Source: Variovorax sp. E3 (GTDB taxonomy: Bacteria; Pseudomonadota; Gammaproteobacteria; Burkholderiales; Burkholderiaceae_C). Taken from it: a stretch of DNA of 64,000 bases. The notes under the pieces were generated by a model. The model worked only from the letters and a program-made list of their open reading frames with translations. It was not told where the DNA came from and made no database searches. The DNA lies in contig NZ_MOWM01000009.1 of assembly GCF_016082275.1 (NCBI RefSeq), positions 1 through 64,000 of the forward strand, read 5' to 3'. The position numbers and the translations under genes were made by a program. Below are positions 16,827 to 25,938 of this stretch, piece after piece (the stretch's first letter is position 1; each line of letters starts with the position of its first letter).

Positions 16827-17138
16827 ATGACTGTCATCGTCACAGAAAAGTGCGATGGGTGCCGGTTCACCGACTGCGTGACCGTCTGCCCCGTGGCCTG
16901 CTTCCATACCGACGGCACGATGGTGTACGTGAACCCGGTCGAATGCATCGATTGCGGTGCCTGCATCCCGGTGTGTCCGGTCCATGCCATCTACGAAGCG
17001 CGAGACCTGCCGGCCGAGTTCGAGCACTGGCGAGGGGTGAACGCCGAGCGCGCCGCTGGCCTGCCAAACATCTCCGAGAAGCTCGAACCACTGCCGACCG
17101 CACTCGGCCGCCAGCAGGCCATGGGCTATGGCAGTTAA
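16827..17138 (+). CDS. 7Fe ferredoxin (FdxA-like)
   Basis: A 103-residue ferredoxin. The N-terminal cluster motif CDGCRFTDCVTVCPV and the second motif CIDCGACIPVCPV match the 3Fe-4S plus 4Fe-4S arrangement of FdxA proteins, and the C-terminal helical extension (LPNISEKLEPL) is also typical. It is probably the direct donor to the P450 or the link to the reductase encoded next. Confidence 0.92.
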   Translation: MTVIVTEKCDGCRFTDCVTVCPVACFHTDGTMVYVNPVECIDCGACIPVCPVHAIYEARDLPAEFEHWRGVNAERAAGLPNISEKLEPLPTALGRQQAMGYGS

Positions 17139-17166
17139 GCCGCCTTCCCACGCAGGAGTGAACCCC

Positions 17167-18540
17167 ATGCGCATCGCGATCATCGGCAGTGGACCTTCGG
17201 GCTTTTACGCGGCAGAAGCCGTTCAGAAGAAGGTTCCCGGCGTGGCCATCGATATGTTCGAACGCCTGCATGCGCCCTATGGCCTGGTTCGCTACGGAGT
17301 GGCCCCCGACCACGAAAAGCTCAAGTCGGTGACCAAGGTCTTCGACATGATCGCGGCAAAGCCGGGCCTGCGATGGTTCGGCCAGGTGGAGTTGGGGCGT
17401 GACATCCAGCTGGAAGACCTCACGCGGCGGTATCACGCCGTCGTGCTCGCCACCGGCGCCCAGGCCAGCAGAAGGCTCGGCATCCCCGGGGATGACAAGC
17501 CGGGCAGCTACAACGCCGCGGACTTCGTCGCCTGGTACAACGGCCACCCCGACTTCCGTCACCTTCGGTTCGACTTGTCAGGCGAGACCGCGGTGGTGGT
17601 CGGCCATGGGAACGTGGCATTGGATGTCGCGCGCATCCTGCTCAAGCCGGTCGACGAGTTGGCTTCTACCGAGATCGCCAGCCATGCGCTGGAAGCGCTT
17701 CGCAACAGCAAGGTGCGCAAGGTGTGCGTGGTCGGCAGGCGCGGGCCGGCTCAGGCCAAGTTCACCAACAAGGAACTGGCCGAGTTCGAGCAACTTGCGG
17801 GCGTTAGCGCGTTGGTGCGCGACGACGAGATGGCATTCAACGAAGCCAGCCGATTCGAGCTGGAAAGTCCGGCCGGGGACGAGGCCCGCAGGAACGTGGC
17901 GCTTCTGCGCAAGTTCGCCGAGGCGCCCGCCGATGCCGCATCTCCCAACGAGCGGTGCATCGAATTCAGGTTCTACCTGGCACCCGTCAGGCTGGAGGGG
18001 GAGGAAGAAGTCGCGGCGTTGGTGCTGGAGCGTACGGCCCTGACCGGATCCGCCTTCCAGCAGGGATCGCGCGGCACGGGCGAGTTTCTTCTCATGCCCT
18101 GCCACGCCGTGTTTGCCAGCGTTGGCTACAAGGGCGTTGCACCGGCCAACGTTCCTTTCGACGCGCGCGCAGCGACCGTACGCCATGTGAACGGCAGGAT
18201 CGTTGACGAAACAGGCGCGCAACGCCCGGGCCTGTATTGCACCGGTTGGATCAAGCGTGGCCCGAGCGGTGTCATCGGCACCAATAGAAACGACAGCTCG
18301 GAAACCGTGGCGACGCTGTTGGCCGACCTTCGGGCCGGTGCGCTGGGCGAGCCGGCGGCCGACGGCGACATTGCGACCTGCTTCGCGACCGCGGCGTCGA
18401 CTTCCTGGACTTCCAGGCGTGGTCCAGGCTGGATTCGTTCGAAAAACAAACGGGCGCGCGCTCCGGTAAAGCGCGAGAAAAACTGGTCCACCGGCACGAA
18501 GTGCGCGCGGCGCTTCAAGCAATCGCTGGATCTTCATTGA
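17167..18540 (+). CDS. Ferredoxin-NADP reductase (FprA-like), frameshifted C-terminus
   Basis: Flavoprotein that passes electrons from NADPH to the ferredoxin. The FAD motif IAIIGSGPSGFYAAEA opens the protein, and VVGHGNVALDVARIL is the NADP-binding loop. The ATG at 17167 has GCAGGAG upstream. The frame as it stands gives 457 residues, but the last ~55 are unlike the family. From about 18378 the second of the other two frames reads RGVDFLDFQAWSRL and then RPxK-like KAREKLVHRHEVRAAL, the conserved FprA ending, and stops at 18554. One base appears lost near 18376. The active domains before it are intact. Confidence 0.88.
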   Translation: MRIAIIGSGPSGFYAAEAVQKKVPGVAIDMFERLHAPYGLVRYGVAPDHEKLKSVTKVFDMIAAKPGLRWFGQVELGRDIQLEDLTRRYHAVVLATGAQASRRLGIPGDDKPGSYNAADFVAWYNGHPDFRHLRFDLSGETAVVVGHGNVALDVARILLKPVDELASTEIASHALEALRNSKVRKVCVVGRRGPAQAKFTNKELAEFEQLAGVSALVRDDEMAFNEASRFELESPAGDEARRNVALLRKFAEAPADAASPNERCIEFRFYLAPVRLEGEEEVAALVLERTALTGSAFQQGSRGTGEFLLMPCHAVFASVGYKGVAPANVPFDARAATVRHVNGRIVDETGAQRPGLYCTGWIKRGPSGVIGTNRNDSSETVATLLADLRAGALGEPAADGDIATCFATAASTSWTSRRGPGWIRSKNKRARAPVKREKNWSTGTKCARRFKQSLDLH

Positions 18541-18561
18541 CCTGCACTACGTGAGAAACAC

Positions 18562-19365
18562 ATGGATCTAAATCTTTCCGGCAAGAAATTCTTCGTCACC
18601 GGCGTGGCATCAGGAATCGGTCACGCGACCGCCGAACTGCTGATTCGAGCCGGCGCTGAAGTCGTGGGCGCCGATCGCGCCGAGTTGAGCAGTCCGCTGC
18701 CACTCGCTGTCTTTCATCACCTGGATCTGAGCGATCCCGCGCTGATCGATCGCGCCGTCGCGGCGGCAGGTGACGGCTACGACGCGCTGATCAACGTCGC
18801 GGGTGTGTCGTCGCTCGCCTCGACGGACATGCAGTTCCGCGTCAACTTCCTCGGCACGCGGCACCTGACCCTGGCGATGGTGCCCAGGCTCAAGGCCAAG
18901 TCGGCCGTCTTCAACGTCGCCTCCAGCACGGCGGTGCGCTGGGAACAACATCTGGACCGTTTCACGCCGCTGGTCGAGACGAAGAATTTTGAAGAGGGCT
19001 TGCGGTGGCTCCAGGCGAATCCTCAGGAGAGCCCGATTTCCTATGCATGGTCCAAGGAGGCGCTGATCATCTGGACCATGAAGACCGCGCTCGAATGGAT
19101 CGGCACGGGGCGCCGCATCAATGCCTTGAGCCCGGGACTGACCTACACGCCGATGCATGCCGAATTCGTGCAGGCGCACGGCGAGGCCCTGCTGAAGAAG
19201 GACGCCGAGCGCACCGGCGACGCCGGCCGCGCCGAAGACGTGGCGAAGGCCCTGGTCCTGCTGCAGCACGACTACGCCGCCTGGTGGAACGCGGCCAACA
19301 TCAATGTCGATGGCGGCTTCAGCGCCTCGGTGTTGCTGGCGAAGGAAAACTTCGGCGACGTCTGA
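18562..19365 (+). CDS. SDR-family alcohol dehydrogenase
   Basis: NAD(P)-dependent oxidoreductase of 267 residues. It has the Rossmann motif TGVASGIG, NVAG at beta-4, catalytic Ser in NVASSTA and the Y161-x3-K165 pair in YAWSK. The short form with DR after beta-2 and the long loop before the active site recall 3-alpha-hydroxysteroid dehydrogenase and coniferyl-alcohol dehydrogenase of Comamonas and Pseudomonas. It probably oxidises the alcohol made by the P450 to a ketone or aldehyde. Confidence 0.85.
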   Translation: MDLNLSGKKFFVTGVASGIGHATAELLIRAGAEVVGADRAELSSPLPLAVFHHLDLSDPALIDRAVAAAGDGYDALINVAGVSSLASTDMQFRVNFLGTRHLTLAMVPRLKAKSAVFNVASSTAVRWEQHLDRFTPLVETKNFEEGLRWLQANPQESPISYAWSKEALIIWTMKTALEWIGTGRRINALSPGLTYTPMHAEFVQAHGEALLKKDAERTGDAGRAEDVAKALVLLQHDYAAWWNAANINVDGGFSASVLLAKENFGDV

Positions 19366-19411
19366 GCGCCCGCTGGGCAAGCGTCACGGCAGTCGAGTCA
19401 ATCCAGGAGAC

Positions 19412-19984
19412 ATGATGAAAACCCCAATCCGTTCCAAGATCCGACCGGCCTTTGCGCTGGTCACCCTGATGCTGGCGGCCGCAGCTGCATCGGCTCAAAG
19501 CCCGAGCACGGTCGAGTCCAGACTCAAGGCCGAACTGACCGCCATGGGCTACCCCGAAGGCAAGCTGCCGAGCCTGGCGCCCGACAGCGGTCCCTGGCTG
19601 CACGGCGCCGTGGTCGGCAACCTGTTGTTTCTCTCGTCCGCCGCTCCGCAGGATGCCGATGGCCAATGGGTCAAGGGATCCGTTCCGGACAAGATTTCGG
19701 TGCAGAACGCGCCCATGCTCGCGCGCCGTGCGTGCGTGCGGCAGATCGCCCGAATGAAGCACGTGCTTGGGGATCTGGATCGGGTCAAGCGGATCGCCTA
19801 CGTGCGTTTCAACATCGCCGTGGCACCTGGGTTCTCCGACCTGACTCCGATCGCGGAGGGTTGCTCGACGCTCTACACCGCGGTGTTCGGTGAGGCCGGA
19901 AAGCATCCGCGCGTGCTGGAGGGGGTGAGCGCCAACCCGAGCAACACGGCGATGGAAGTCGAAACGATTGTGGAAGTCCGGTGA
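19412..19984 (+). CDS. Exported RidA-family protein
   Basis: A 190-residue YjgF/RidA-like protein with an N-terminal signal peptide (FALVTLMLAAAAASAQ), which is unusual since most RidA proteins are cytoplasmic. The core shows LFLSSAAPQDADGQWVKG and ends with METIVEVR-like AMEVETIVEVR. RidA proteins hydrolyse imines/enamines or act as deaminases. The arginine needed for deaminase activity in classical RidA is not clearly placed, so catalytic activity is uncertain. It lies between the SDR and the FAD monooxygenase. Confidence 0.75.
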   Translation: MMKTPIRSKIRPAFALVTLMLAAAAASAQSPSTVESRLKAELTAMGYPEGKLPSLAPDSGPWLHGAVVGNLLFLSSAAPQDADGQWVKGSVPDKISVQNAPMLARRACVRQIARMKHVLGDLDRVKRIAYVRFNIAVAPGFSDLTPIAEGCSTLYTAVFGEAGKHPRVLEGVSANPSNTAMEVETIVEVR

Positions 19985-20007
19985 TCCGGATTCTTGAAGG
20001 AGCAGAT

Positions 20008-21283
20008 ATGGAAGTGATTGTTGTTGGGGCAGGTATCGGTGGACTGAGTACCGCACTCAGCCTGCACGATGCAGGAATTCCCGTAAAAGTTTATGAAGCA
20101 GCGCCGCGCATCGAGGCGATGGGTCTCGGTATCCACCTGCAGCCCAATGCCGTGCGTGAACTCACTGAACTGGGCCTGGGTGAAGCGTTGAAGGCGATTT
20201 CCGTCGGCATCGAGAACCTGGGCTTCTACAGCGTGCATGGCAAGCGAATCTGGAGCGAATCGCGCGGCAGCGCTTCCGGTTACCGCTGGCCCCAATGCGC
20301 GGTGCACAGAGGCGATTTGCAAGTGCTCTTGCTCAAGGCCGCCAGGGAGCGCATCGGGGAGCAGAACATCGTCACCAATCACACCTTGACGGCGTTCGAG
20401 CAGGACGAGGATGGCGTCACGCTGCACTTCGTCGACAGCGAGACCCGGCAGCGGCTGCCCTCCGTGAAGGGCGGCATCCTGGTGGCCGCGGATGGCCTGC
20501 ATTCGAGCGTGCGCAAGCATTTTTTATCCCGAGCAGGGATTGCGATTCGGTGGCCAGTTGATGTGGCGCACGGCCGTGGCCGTGGAGGCTTGGCTGGGCG
20601 GCAACACGATGACCATGATCGGCCACCGCAACCAAAAGCTGGTGGCCTACCCGATCCGTGCACTGCCCGATGGCCGGGTCCTTGGCAACTTCATCTTCGA
20701 GCTGGGGCAGTCCGGCGACGGCCCGCCGCGCGAGGAGTGGAACCGCAGGATCGACAAGGCAAAGTTCGCGCACGCCTTCGCGGATTGGAAGTTCGACTGG
20801 CTCGACGTGCCCGCGCTCATTGAGGCGGCGGACAGCATTTTCGAGTTTCCGAAAGTCGATCGCGACCCTGTCGAACGCTGGTCATTCGGACGCGTCACCT
20901 TGCTGGGGGATGCGGCCCATCCCATGCACCCGGTCGGATCGCAGGCCGGCTCCCAGGCCGTGGTGGACGGCCGCGTGCTCGCCAAGCATCTGGCCGACCA
21001 TCCGGACCGCCCCGAGTTCGCCCTGCAGGAATATGAAGCGGAACGACTGCCGCCGATGCGCGACATCTGCCTGTCCAACCGCAACCTGTCGCACGAGATC
21101 ATCATGGACCTTGTGCAGGAGCGTGCACCCAACGGGTTCAGCGACATCGACGATGTCATTCCGGCAGCGGAGATCGCGCAGCGTGCCGAGGCATTCCGCA
21201 CCAGGGCGGGATTCGACGTGACATCCCTGAATGCGCGCGAATCCCACTCGCGCCATCGGGGCTGCCCGGTTCATCGCGCTTGA
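20008..21283 (+). pseudogene. FAD-dependent aromatic monooxygenase split by a frameshift
   Basis: Group A flavin hydroxylase of the salicylate/6-hydroxynicotinate type. The first part has VVGAGIGGLSTALSLHDAG (FAD site) and VAADGLHSSVRKHF (DG motif). The second part, in another frame, continues YPEQGLRFGGQLMWRT and ends with GDAAHPMHPVGSQAGSQAVV, the ribose-binding motif. The switch is at a run of six T at 20520-20525; five would restore a single frame of about 424 residues. ATG at 20008 follows GAAGGAGCAGAT. If the shift is real the enzyme is lost, since the GD motif is downstream. A homopolymer sequencing error is at least as likely. Confidence 0.85.
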
Positions 21284-21330
21284 GGCCCTGGCCTCCACTT
21301 GACTCATCTTCAAGGCAATAGGCGCTCTTC

Positions 21331-22269
21331 ATGAACCTTATTCTGAATCTCACCACCCAGGGGCTGATCAACGGCGCGATCTACGCGCTGGTCGCGATCG
21401 GCCTGGCCATGGTGTTCGGGTTGCTGCGGGTGCTGCACATTGCGCACGCGGGCCTGTTCACCCTCGGAGGCTACCTGGCCCTGGTCACTACCAACGCCAC
21501 GGGCAGCTTCGCATTGGGCGTGCTTCTGAGCATGGCAGCCGTGGCCGCGTGCGGAATGCTGATGTACCGGCTCTGCTACGAACCGATCCTGGAGCAGCCG
21601 CCGTATGTGCCCCTGATCGCTTCCGTGGGCATGTTTCTCGCCATCGAGGAACTTCTGCGGCTGGTCTTTGGCGACTATGGCCTGTCCTACCACGTGCCGC
21701 CGCTGCAAGGCGCCGTAGTGCTCGCCGGCATGCAGATCAAGTACGCCGAATTGGCCGCCGTGGCCATGGCCGTGATTCTTCTGGCGGGGCTTGCCGTCTT
21801 TGCCGCGCGCACACGGGTCGGCATGGCCTGGCGCGCCAGCGTCAGCGAGCCGCGCATGGCGGCGTCGTGCGGAATCAGCCTGCGGCAGGTCCGCTATGTC
21901 AATTTCGCGATCGGTTCCGCCTTCGCCGCGGCCGCCGGTGTGATGGTGGGTGTGCTCAACAACCTGGTGGAGCCTTCCATGGGCGCGGTGCCTACCTACA
22001 AGGCCCTGGCAATCATCGTCATTGGGGGGCTGGGCAACATGGGAGGCACCCTCGTGGCGTCACTTCTGCTGGGCCTGGTGGAAGCGTTTGGATCGACCTA
22101 CCTGGCCAATGTGCTGGACCGCGACAGCGTGGCGTTCGCCGCAATGCTCGCCGTGCTGCTGGTCAAGCCGGAAGGCCTCTTCTCCGGCGGCCACTGGCTT
22201 CGCCGGCTGGTGCAGCTTACGAAACAGAAAGGAGCGACTCAATGGGCGCTTATGAAACGTCACTCCTGA
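21331..22269 (+). CDS. Branched-chain-type ABC permease (LivH)
   Basis: Inner-membrane permease, 312 residues, about eight hydrophobic segments. The opening LTTQGLINGAIYALVAIGLA and the loop GISLRQVRYVNFAIGSAFAAAAG with KALAIIVIGGLGNMGG are family signatures. It is first of four transporter genes in the usual H-M-G-F order. The receptor is most likely the one at 13263. Confidence 0.93.
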   Translation: MNLILNLTTQGLINGAIYALVAIGLAMVFGLLRVLHIAHAGLFTLGGYLALVTTNATGSFALGVLLSMAAVAACGMLMYRLCYEPILEQPPYVPLIASVGMFLAIEELLRLVFGDYGLSYHVPPLQGAVVLAGMQIKYAELAAVAMAVILLAGLAVFAARTRVGMAWRASVSEPRMAASCGISLRQVRYVNFAIGSAFAAAAGVMVGVLNNLVEPSMGAVPTYKALAIIVIGGLGNMGGTLVASLLLGLVEAFGSTYLANVLDRDSVAFAAMLAVLLVKPEGLFSGGHWLRRLVQLTKQKGATQWALMKRHS

Positions 22270-23096
22270 CCCTGGTGGCCATCCATGTGATTCTGGCGCT
22301 GAGCCTCAACCTCATCACGGGCTTGTGCGGGCAGGTGAGCCTGGGGCACGCGGCGTTCTTCGGCGTTGGCGCCTATGCGACCGCGCTGCTCGCCAAGGCC
22401 GGCTTCGGCATGGCCGTCACCTTGCCCTGCGCCTTGCTGCTGGCTGGCGTCGTCGGCCTGGTGGTCGGCTTCTGCAGCCTGCGGGTGCGGGATGACTTCC
22501 TGGCGATCGCGACCATGGCGGCGGGCTTCCTGTTCGTCGGCGCGGTGCGCACGACCGATGCGCTGGGGGGAGAGCTGGGCATCTCGCAAATACCCGCGAC
22601 CGGCCTCGGTGCTGCCTACCCGCTCCTGGTGGTCGCCTGCGCGGCATTGACAGGGTCGGTCTGCTGGGTCGTCAAGCGCAGCTGGCTGGGCTATGTTTTC
22701 GAAGCGGTCAGCGCCGATGAGCAGGCCGCGCGCAGCCTTGGAATCGACACGCCGCTTTACAAGCTGGCGGCGTTCACGATCGGCACGGCATTGGCAGGCC
22801 TGGCCGGTTGCCTGTACGCCTATCACCTGGGCAACGTGGGCACGGAGGCATTCGGGTTCCCCGTCTCCGTGATGATCCTGGCCATGGTGGTGATCGGCGG
22901 TATGGGTTCGCTTTGGGGCAGCGTGCTCGCCGCGGCGCTGCTGACACTTGCGCCCGAGTGGTTCCGCTTCGTGAACGACTACAAGCTTCTGGTGTTCGGG
23001 CTGTTGCTGTTCGCCATCATGCGTATCGCCCCTCAAGGATTGTTTCCCTGGCTGGTGCAGCAACTGCGCCTGCTGCGGGCGAAGGAGGCCGCATGA
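22242..23096 (+). CDS. Branched-chain-type ABC permease (LivM)
   Basis: Second inner-membrane permease, 284 residues, with SLNLITGLCGQVSLGHAAFF, the strongest LivM marker, and MVVIGGMGSLWGSVLAA near the end. ATG at 22242 has GAAAGGAGCGACTCA upstream and lies inside the end of the LivH gene (28 bp overlap), so translation is coupled. Confidence 0.92.
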   Translation: MGAYETSLLTLVAIHVILALSLNLITGLCGQVSLGHAAFFGVGAYATALLAKAGFGMAVTLPCALLLAGVVGLVVGFCSLRVRDDFLAIATMAAGFLFVGAVRTTDALGGELGISQIPATGLGAAYPLLVVACAALTGSVCWVVKRSWLGYVFEAVSADEQAARSLGIDTPLYKLAAFTIGTALAGLAGCLYAYHLGNVGTEAFGFPVSVMILAMVVIGGMGSLWGSVLAAALLTLAPEWFRFVNDYKLLVFGLLLFAIMRIAPQGLFPWLVQQLRLLRAKEAA

Positions 23097-23854
23097 GCAC
23101 GAAGCTGTTGCAGATGCGTGACCTGGGCGTGCGCTTCGGCGGAGTCGTCGCGGTGAACGGGGTCTCGTTCGAACTCGCCACGGGCGAACTGGTGGGGTTG
23201 CTCGGACCCAACGGGGCCGGCAAGACCACCCTGCTGCGGCTCATTTCCGGAGCGGTCGCACCCGGATCGGGCGAGATCCTGTTCGGCGGCCGGTCCATCA
23301 GCGGGCTGGCCGCGGCTGCGCGCGCGCGGCTCGGCATGGCGATGTCGCATCAGATCGTGCGTCCGTTCCGCAACATGACCCTGCTGGACAACGTGGTGCT
23401 GGCCGCCGGTGCCCAGATCACCCTGACACCATGGCGCGCTGTCGCCACATTGGATCGCAAGGGCCTGCGCGAGGCGGCGCTGCGCTGTCTGGACATGGTG
23501 GGCATCGCGGCTTTGGCGAACAGCATGCCTTCGACTCAGCCGCTGGGGGTACTCAAGCGCCTGGAGGTTGCCCGCGCCCTGGCGACGAAGCCTCGCTTGC
23601 TTCTGCTGGATGAACCGCTGGCGGGCCTCGGGCACGACGAGGCGGTGCGATTGGCCGACCTCATCCAGCGGCTGAACGCATTGGGAACCACGATCCTTCT
23701 GATCGAACACAACCTCGCCGAGGTGATGCGGATCTGTCCGCGCATCGTCGTGCTGGACAACGGCCGCAAGATCGCCGACGGCCGCGCCGCCGAGGTGATG
23801 ACCAACCCGCACGTGGTCGAGGCTTACCTCGGCGAAGGAGCAGTCCATGCTTGA
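23093..23854 (+). CDS. Branched-chain-type ABC ATP-binding protein (LivG)
   Basis: ATPase of 253 residues with Walker A GPNGAGKTT, LivG-type long insertion (HQIVRPFRNMTLLDNVVLAA) and Walker B LLLLDEPLAGL. The usual ABC signature LSGG is replaced by LGVLKRLEVARAL around residue 150, a degenerate form also seen in some LivG proteins. It overlaps the LivM stop by 4 bp. Confidence 0.9.
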   Translation: MSTKLLQMRDLGVRFGGVVAVNGVSFELATGELVGLLGPNGAGKTTLLRLISGAVAPGSGEILFGGRSISGLAAAARARLGMAMSHQIVRPFRNMTLLDNVVLAAGAQITLTPWRAVATLDRKGLREAALRCLDMVGIAALANSMPSTQPLGVLKRLEVARALATKPRLLLLDEPLAGLGHDEAVRLADLIQRLNALGTTILLIEHNLAEVMRICPRIVVLDNGRKIADGRAAEVMTNPHVVEAYLGEGAVHA

Positions 23855-24587
23855 AGTCGAGCGCTTGAGTTGCGGGTATGGCGCCGCCGTGGTTCTGCAT
23901 GAACTCTCTCTGACGGTGAAGAGGGGAGAGATCATCGCGCTGATCGGATCGAACGGCGCAGGCAAGACCTCCACGTTGCAATGCATCGCCGGCCATGTGC
24001 GCGCGACCAGCGGCAGCGTCCGTTTCGATGGCCGGGATGTCACCGCCTTGGCGCCGCAGGCCCGGGTGCGTGCCGGCATCGCCATCTCGCCCGAAGGCCG
24101 CAAGCTGTTCGGCGACATGACGGTGCGCGAGAACCTGCTGGTGGGAGGCTATTCGCAGCCCGGCCGCGTGGCTGCGCGCAACATGCAACGCGTGCTGGAC
24201 ATGTTCCCCCGGCTGCAGGAGCGATTCGGATCGATGGGACGCACGCTCTCGGGCGGCGAGCAGCAAATGGTGGCGATCGGCCGCGCGCTGATGGCGCAGC
24301 CGGATCTCATCCTCATCGATGAACTGTCGCTGGGCTTGATGCCGAAGAATGTGGACATCTGCTATGCGGCCCTTCACCAGCTCAAGCAGCAAGGGCTGGC
24401 GGTGCTGCTGGTCGAACAGAACCTGTCCAAGGCACTGGCGTTTTCGGATCGCGTGTACGTCCTGGACTCCGGTCGGCTGATCTGGTCGGGCAGCGCCAAG
24501 GCCGCGCGTGCGCGCGGCGACCTGGCCGCCACCATTCTGGGACATGCGCCCGCCGAAGCCGGCGCGCAAGAGGAGGCACTCCAATGA
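23847..24587 (+). CDS. Branched-chain-type ABC ATP-binding protein (LivF)
   Basis: Second ATPase, 246 residues: Walker A GSNGAGKTS, signature LSGGEQQMVAIGRALM, Walker B LILIDELSLGL. ISPEGRKLFGDMTVRENL is typical for LivF. It overlaps LivG by 8 bp and the next enzyme gene by 4 bp, tying transport and catabolism into one transcript. Confidence 0.92.
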   Translation: MLEVERLSCGYGAAVVLHELSLTVKRGEIIALIGSNGAGKTSTLQCIAGHVRATSGSVRFDGRDVTALAPQARVRAGIAISPEGRKLFGDMTVRENLLVGGYSQPGRVAARNMQRVLDMFPRLQERFGSMGRTLSGGEQQMVAIGRALMAQPDLILIDELSLGLMPKNVDICYAALHQLKQQGLAVLLVEQNLSKALAFSDRVYVLDSGRLIWSGSAKAARARGDLAATILGHAPAEAGAQEEALQ

Positions 24588-25519
24588 AGGCGATCGACCT
24601 GGCCTACGTGCGCTACCAGACGCCCGATCTGTCGCGACTGGAAACCTTCCTGCTCGACTTCGGCATGCATCCGGCAGCGCCCTGCGACGGCAAGCGCCTG
24701 CTGATGCGCGGGAGCGGCACCGCGCCGTTCGTGTATGAGGCCGTACTGGGCAGCGAACCTCGCTTCCTCGGCGCCGGACTGCAGGTGGCATCGCGCGCCG
24801 ACCTTGCCGCACTGGCGCGCTTGCCCGGATCGAGCGAAGTTGAGCCGGTGTCCGAACTTCCCGGGGGCGGCGATCGCGTGCGCATGCGCATGCCCGACGG
24901 CTTCGAGATCGATGCTTTGCACGGTGCTGTGCCCGCGCAGCCGCTGCATCTTGCGCGGGTGGACGACTTCAACGCCGCTGCAGCCAAGCCGCGCAAGAAC
25001 CTGCCGGTGCGGGTGGCACGGCAGATCCAACCGGTGCGGCGCCTGGGCCATTTCGTACTGCACGTCAGCGATCACGACGCGTCGGTGGCCTGGCTGCGCG
25101 AACGCTTCGGGCTCATCGCCTCGGACTACCTGGCCGTGCCAGGCGAACCGGCGCGCACCATCGGCAGCTTCCTGCGGGTGGATGCGGGACAGGCGTGGGT
25201 GGACCACCATTGCATGCTTGTGCTGCAGGCGCCGGTGGTCGGCGTGCACCACTGCTCGTTCGAGATGGACGGGCTGGATGCGGTGATGAGCGCGCACGAC
25301 TTCCTGCTGGAGCGGGGCTACACCCTTGACTGCGGTGTCGGCAGGCATCTGCTCGGAAGCCAGATCTTCGACTACTGGCGCGATCCCTTCGGCTTCCGGA
25401 TCGAGCACTACACCGACGGGGACGTGGTGAATCACCTGCACCTCGCCAGCGTCTTCGCCGGCACGGCCGACGAGACCACCCAATGGGGGGCGAAACCGCC
25501 CCTGGACTTCTTTTCTTGA
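24584..25519 (+). CDS. VOC-superfamily extradiol dioxygenase-like protein
   Basis: A 311-residue protein with two vicinal-oxygen-chelate modules, the layout of type I extradiol ring-cleavage dioxygenases. Candidate iron ligands lie in the C-terminal module: GHFVLHVSDHD, GVHHCSFEMDG and FRIEHYTDGD, the H...H...E order expected. The N-terminal module is the usual degenerate copy. It likely opens a ring between hydroxylated carbons after the FAD monooxygenase. It could alternatively be a glyoxalase-like enzyme, but length and ligands favour a dioxygenase. Confidence 0.78.
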   Translation: MKAIDLAYVRYQTPDLSRLETFLLDFGMHPAAPCDGKRLLMRGSGTAPFVYEAVLGSEPRFLGAGLQVASRADLAALARLPGSSEVEPVSELPGGGDRVRMRMPDGFEIDALHGAVPAQPLHLARVDDFNAAAAKPRKNLPVRVARQIQPVRRLGHFVLHVSDHDASVAWLRERFGLIASDYLAVPGEPARTIGSFLRVDAGQAWVDHHCMLVLQAPVVGVHHCSFEMDGLDAVMSAHDFLLERGYTLDCGVGRHLLGSQIFDYWRDPFGFRIEHYTDGDVVNHLHLASVFAGTADETTQWGAKPPLDFFS

Positions 25520-25533
25520 CGGAAGCAAAGCGC

Positions 25534-25938
25534 ATGACGATACAACGCATCAGCAGCCCCGAGGTCACCGAACCCGCGCCGGGCACGTGGTCCAACTGCC
25601 TCAAGGTGGGCGACACGGTGTACGTCGCAGGCCTCACGGCCCGCGACCGCAATCTGCAGCCCGCCGGCGGCGACGAATACCACCAGGCTCGCCTGATCTT
25701 CGAGCGGATCCAGCATCTGGTCGCCGCCGCGGGTGGCGCCATGCGCGACGTGGTGAAGCTCAACATCTACGTCACGCGGATCGCAAATCGCGAACAGGTC
25801 TGGCGGGCCCGCCGCGAATTCTTCGAGGGCGCGTTTCCGGTCGCTACCTTGGTCGAGGTCAGCGCGTTGGCGCAGGCCGAGATCCTGGTGGAGATCGAAG
25901 CGGTCGCCGTGCTGGGACATGGAGGAAGGCCATCATGA
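25534..25938 (+). CDS. Cytoplasmic RidA-family protein
   Basis: A 134-residue RidA/YjgF protein without a signal peptide. It shows VGDTVYVAGLTARD, VVKLNIYVT and FPVATLVEVSALAQAEILVEIEAVA; the family's RP-A-x-T-x-VEV motif has lost its arginine here (FPVATLVEV). Relatives in ring-cleavage operons act as 2-aminomuconate deaminases, others are general imine hydrolases. Given its neighbours, hydrolysis of an enamine or enol intermediate is a reasonable guess. Confidence 0.8.
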   Translation: MTIQRISSPEVTEPAPGTWSNCLKVGDTVYVAGLTARDRNLQPAGGDEYHQARLIFERIQHLVAAAGGAMRDVVKLNIYVTRIANREQVWRARREFFEGAFPVATLVEVSALAQAEILVEIEAVAVLGHGGRPS

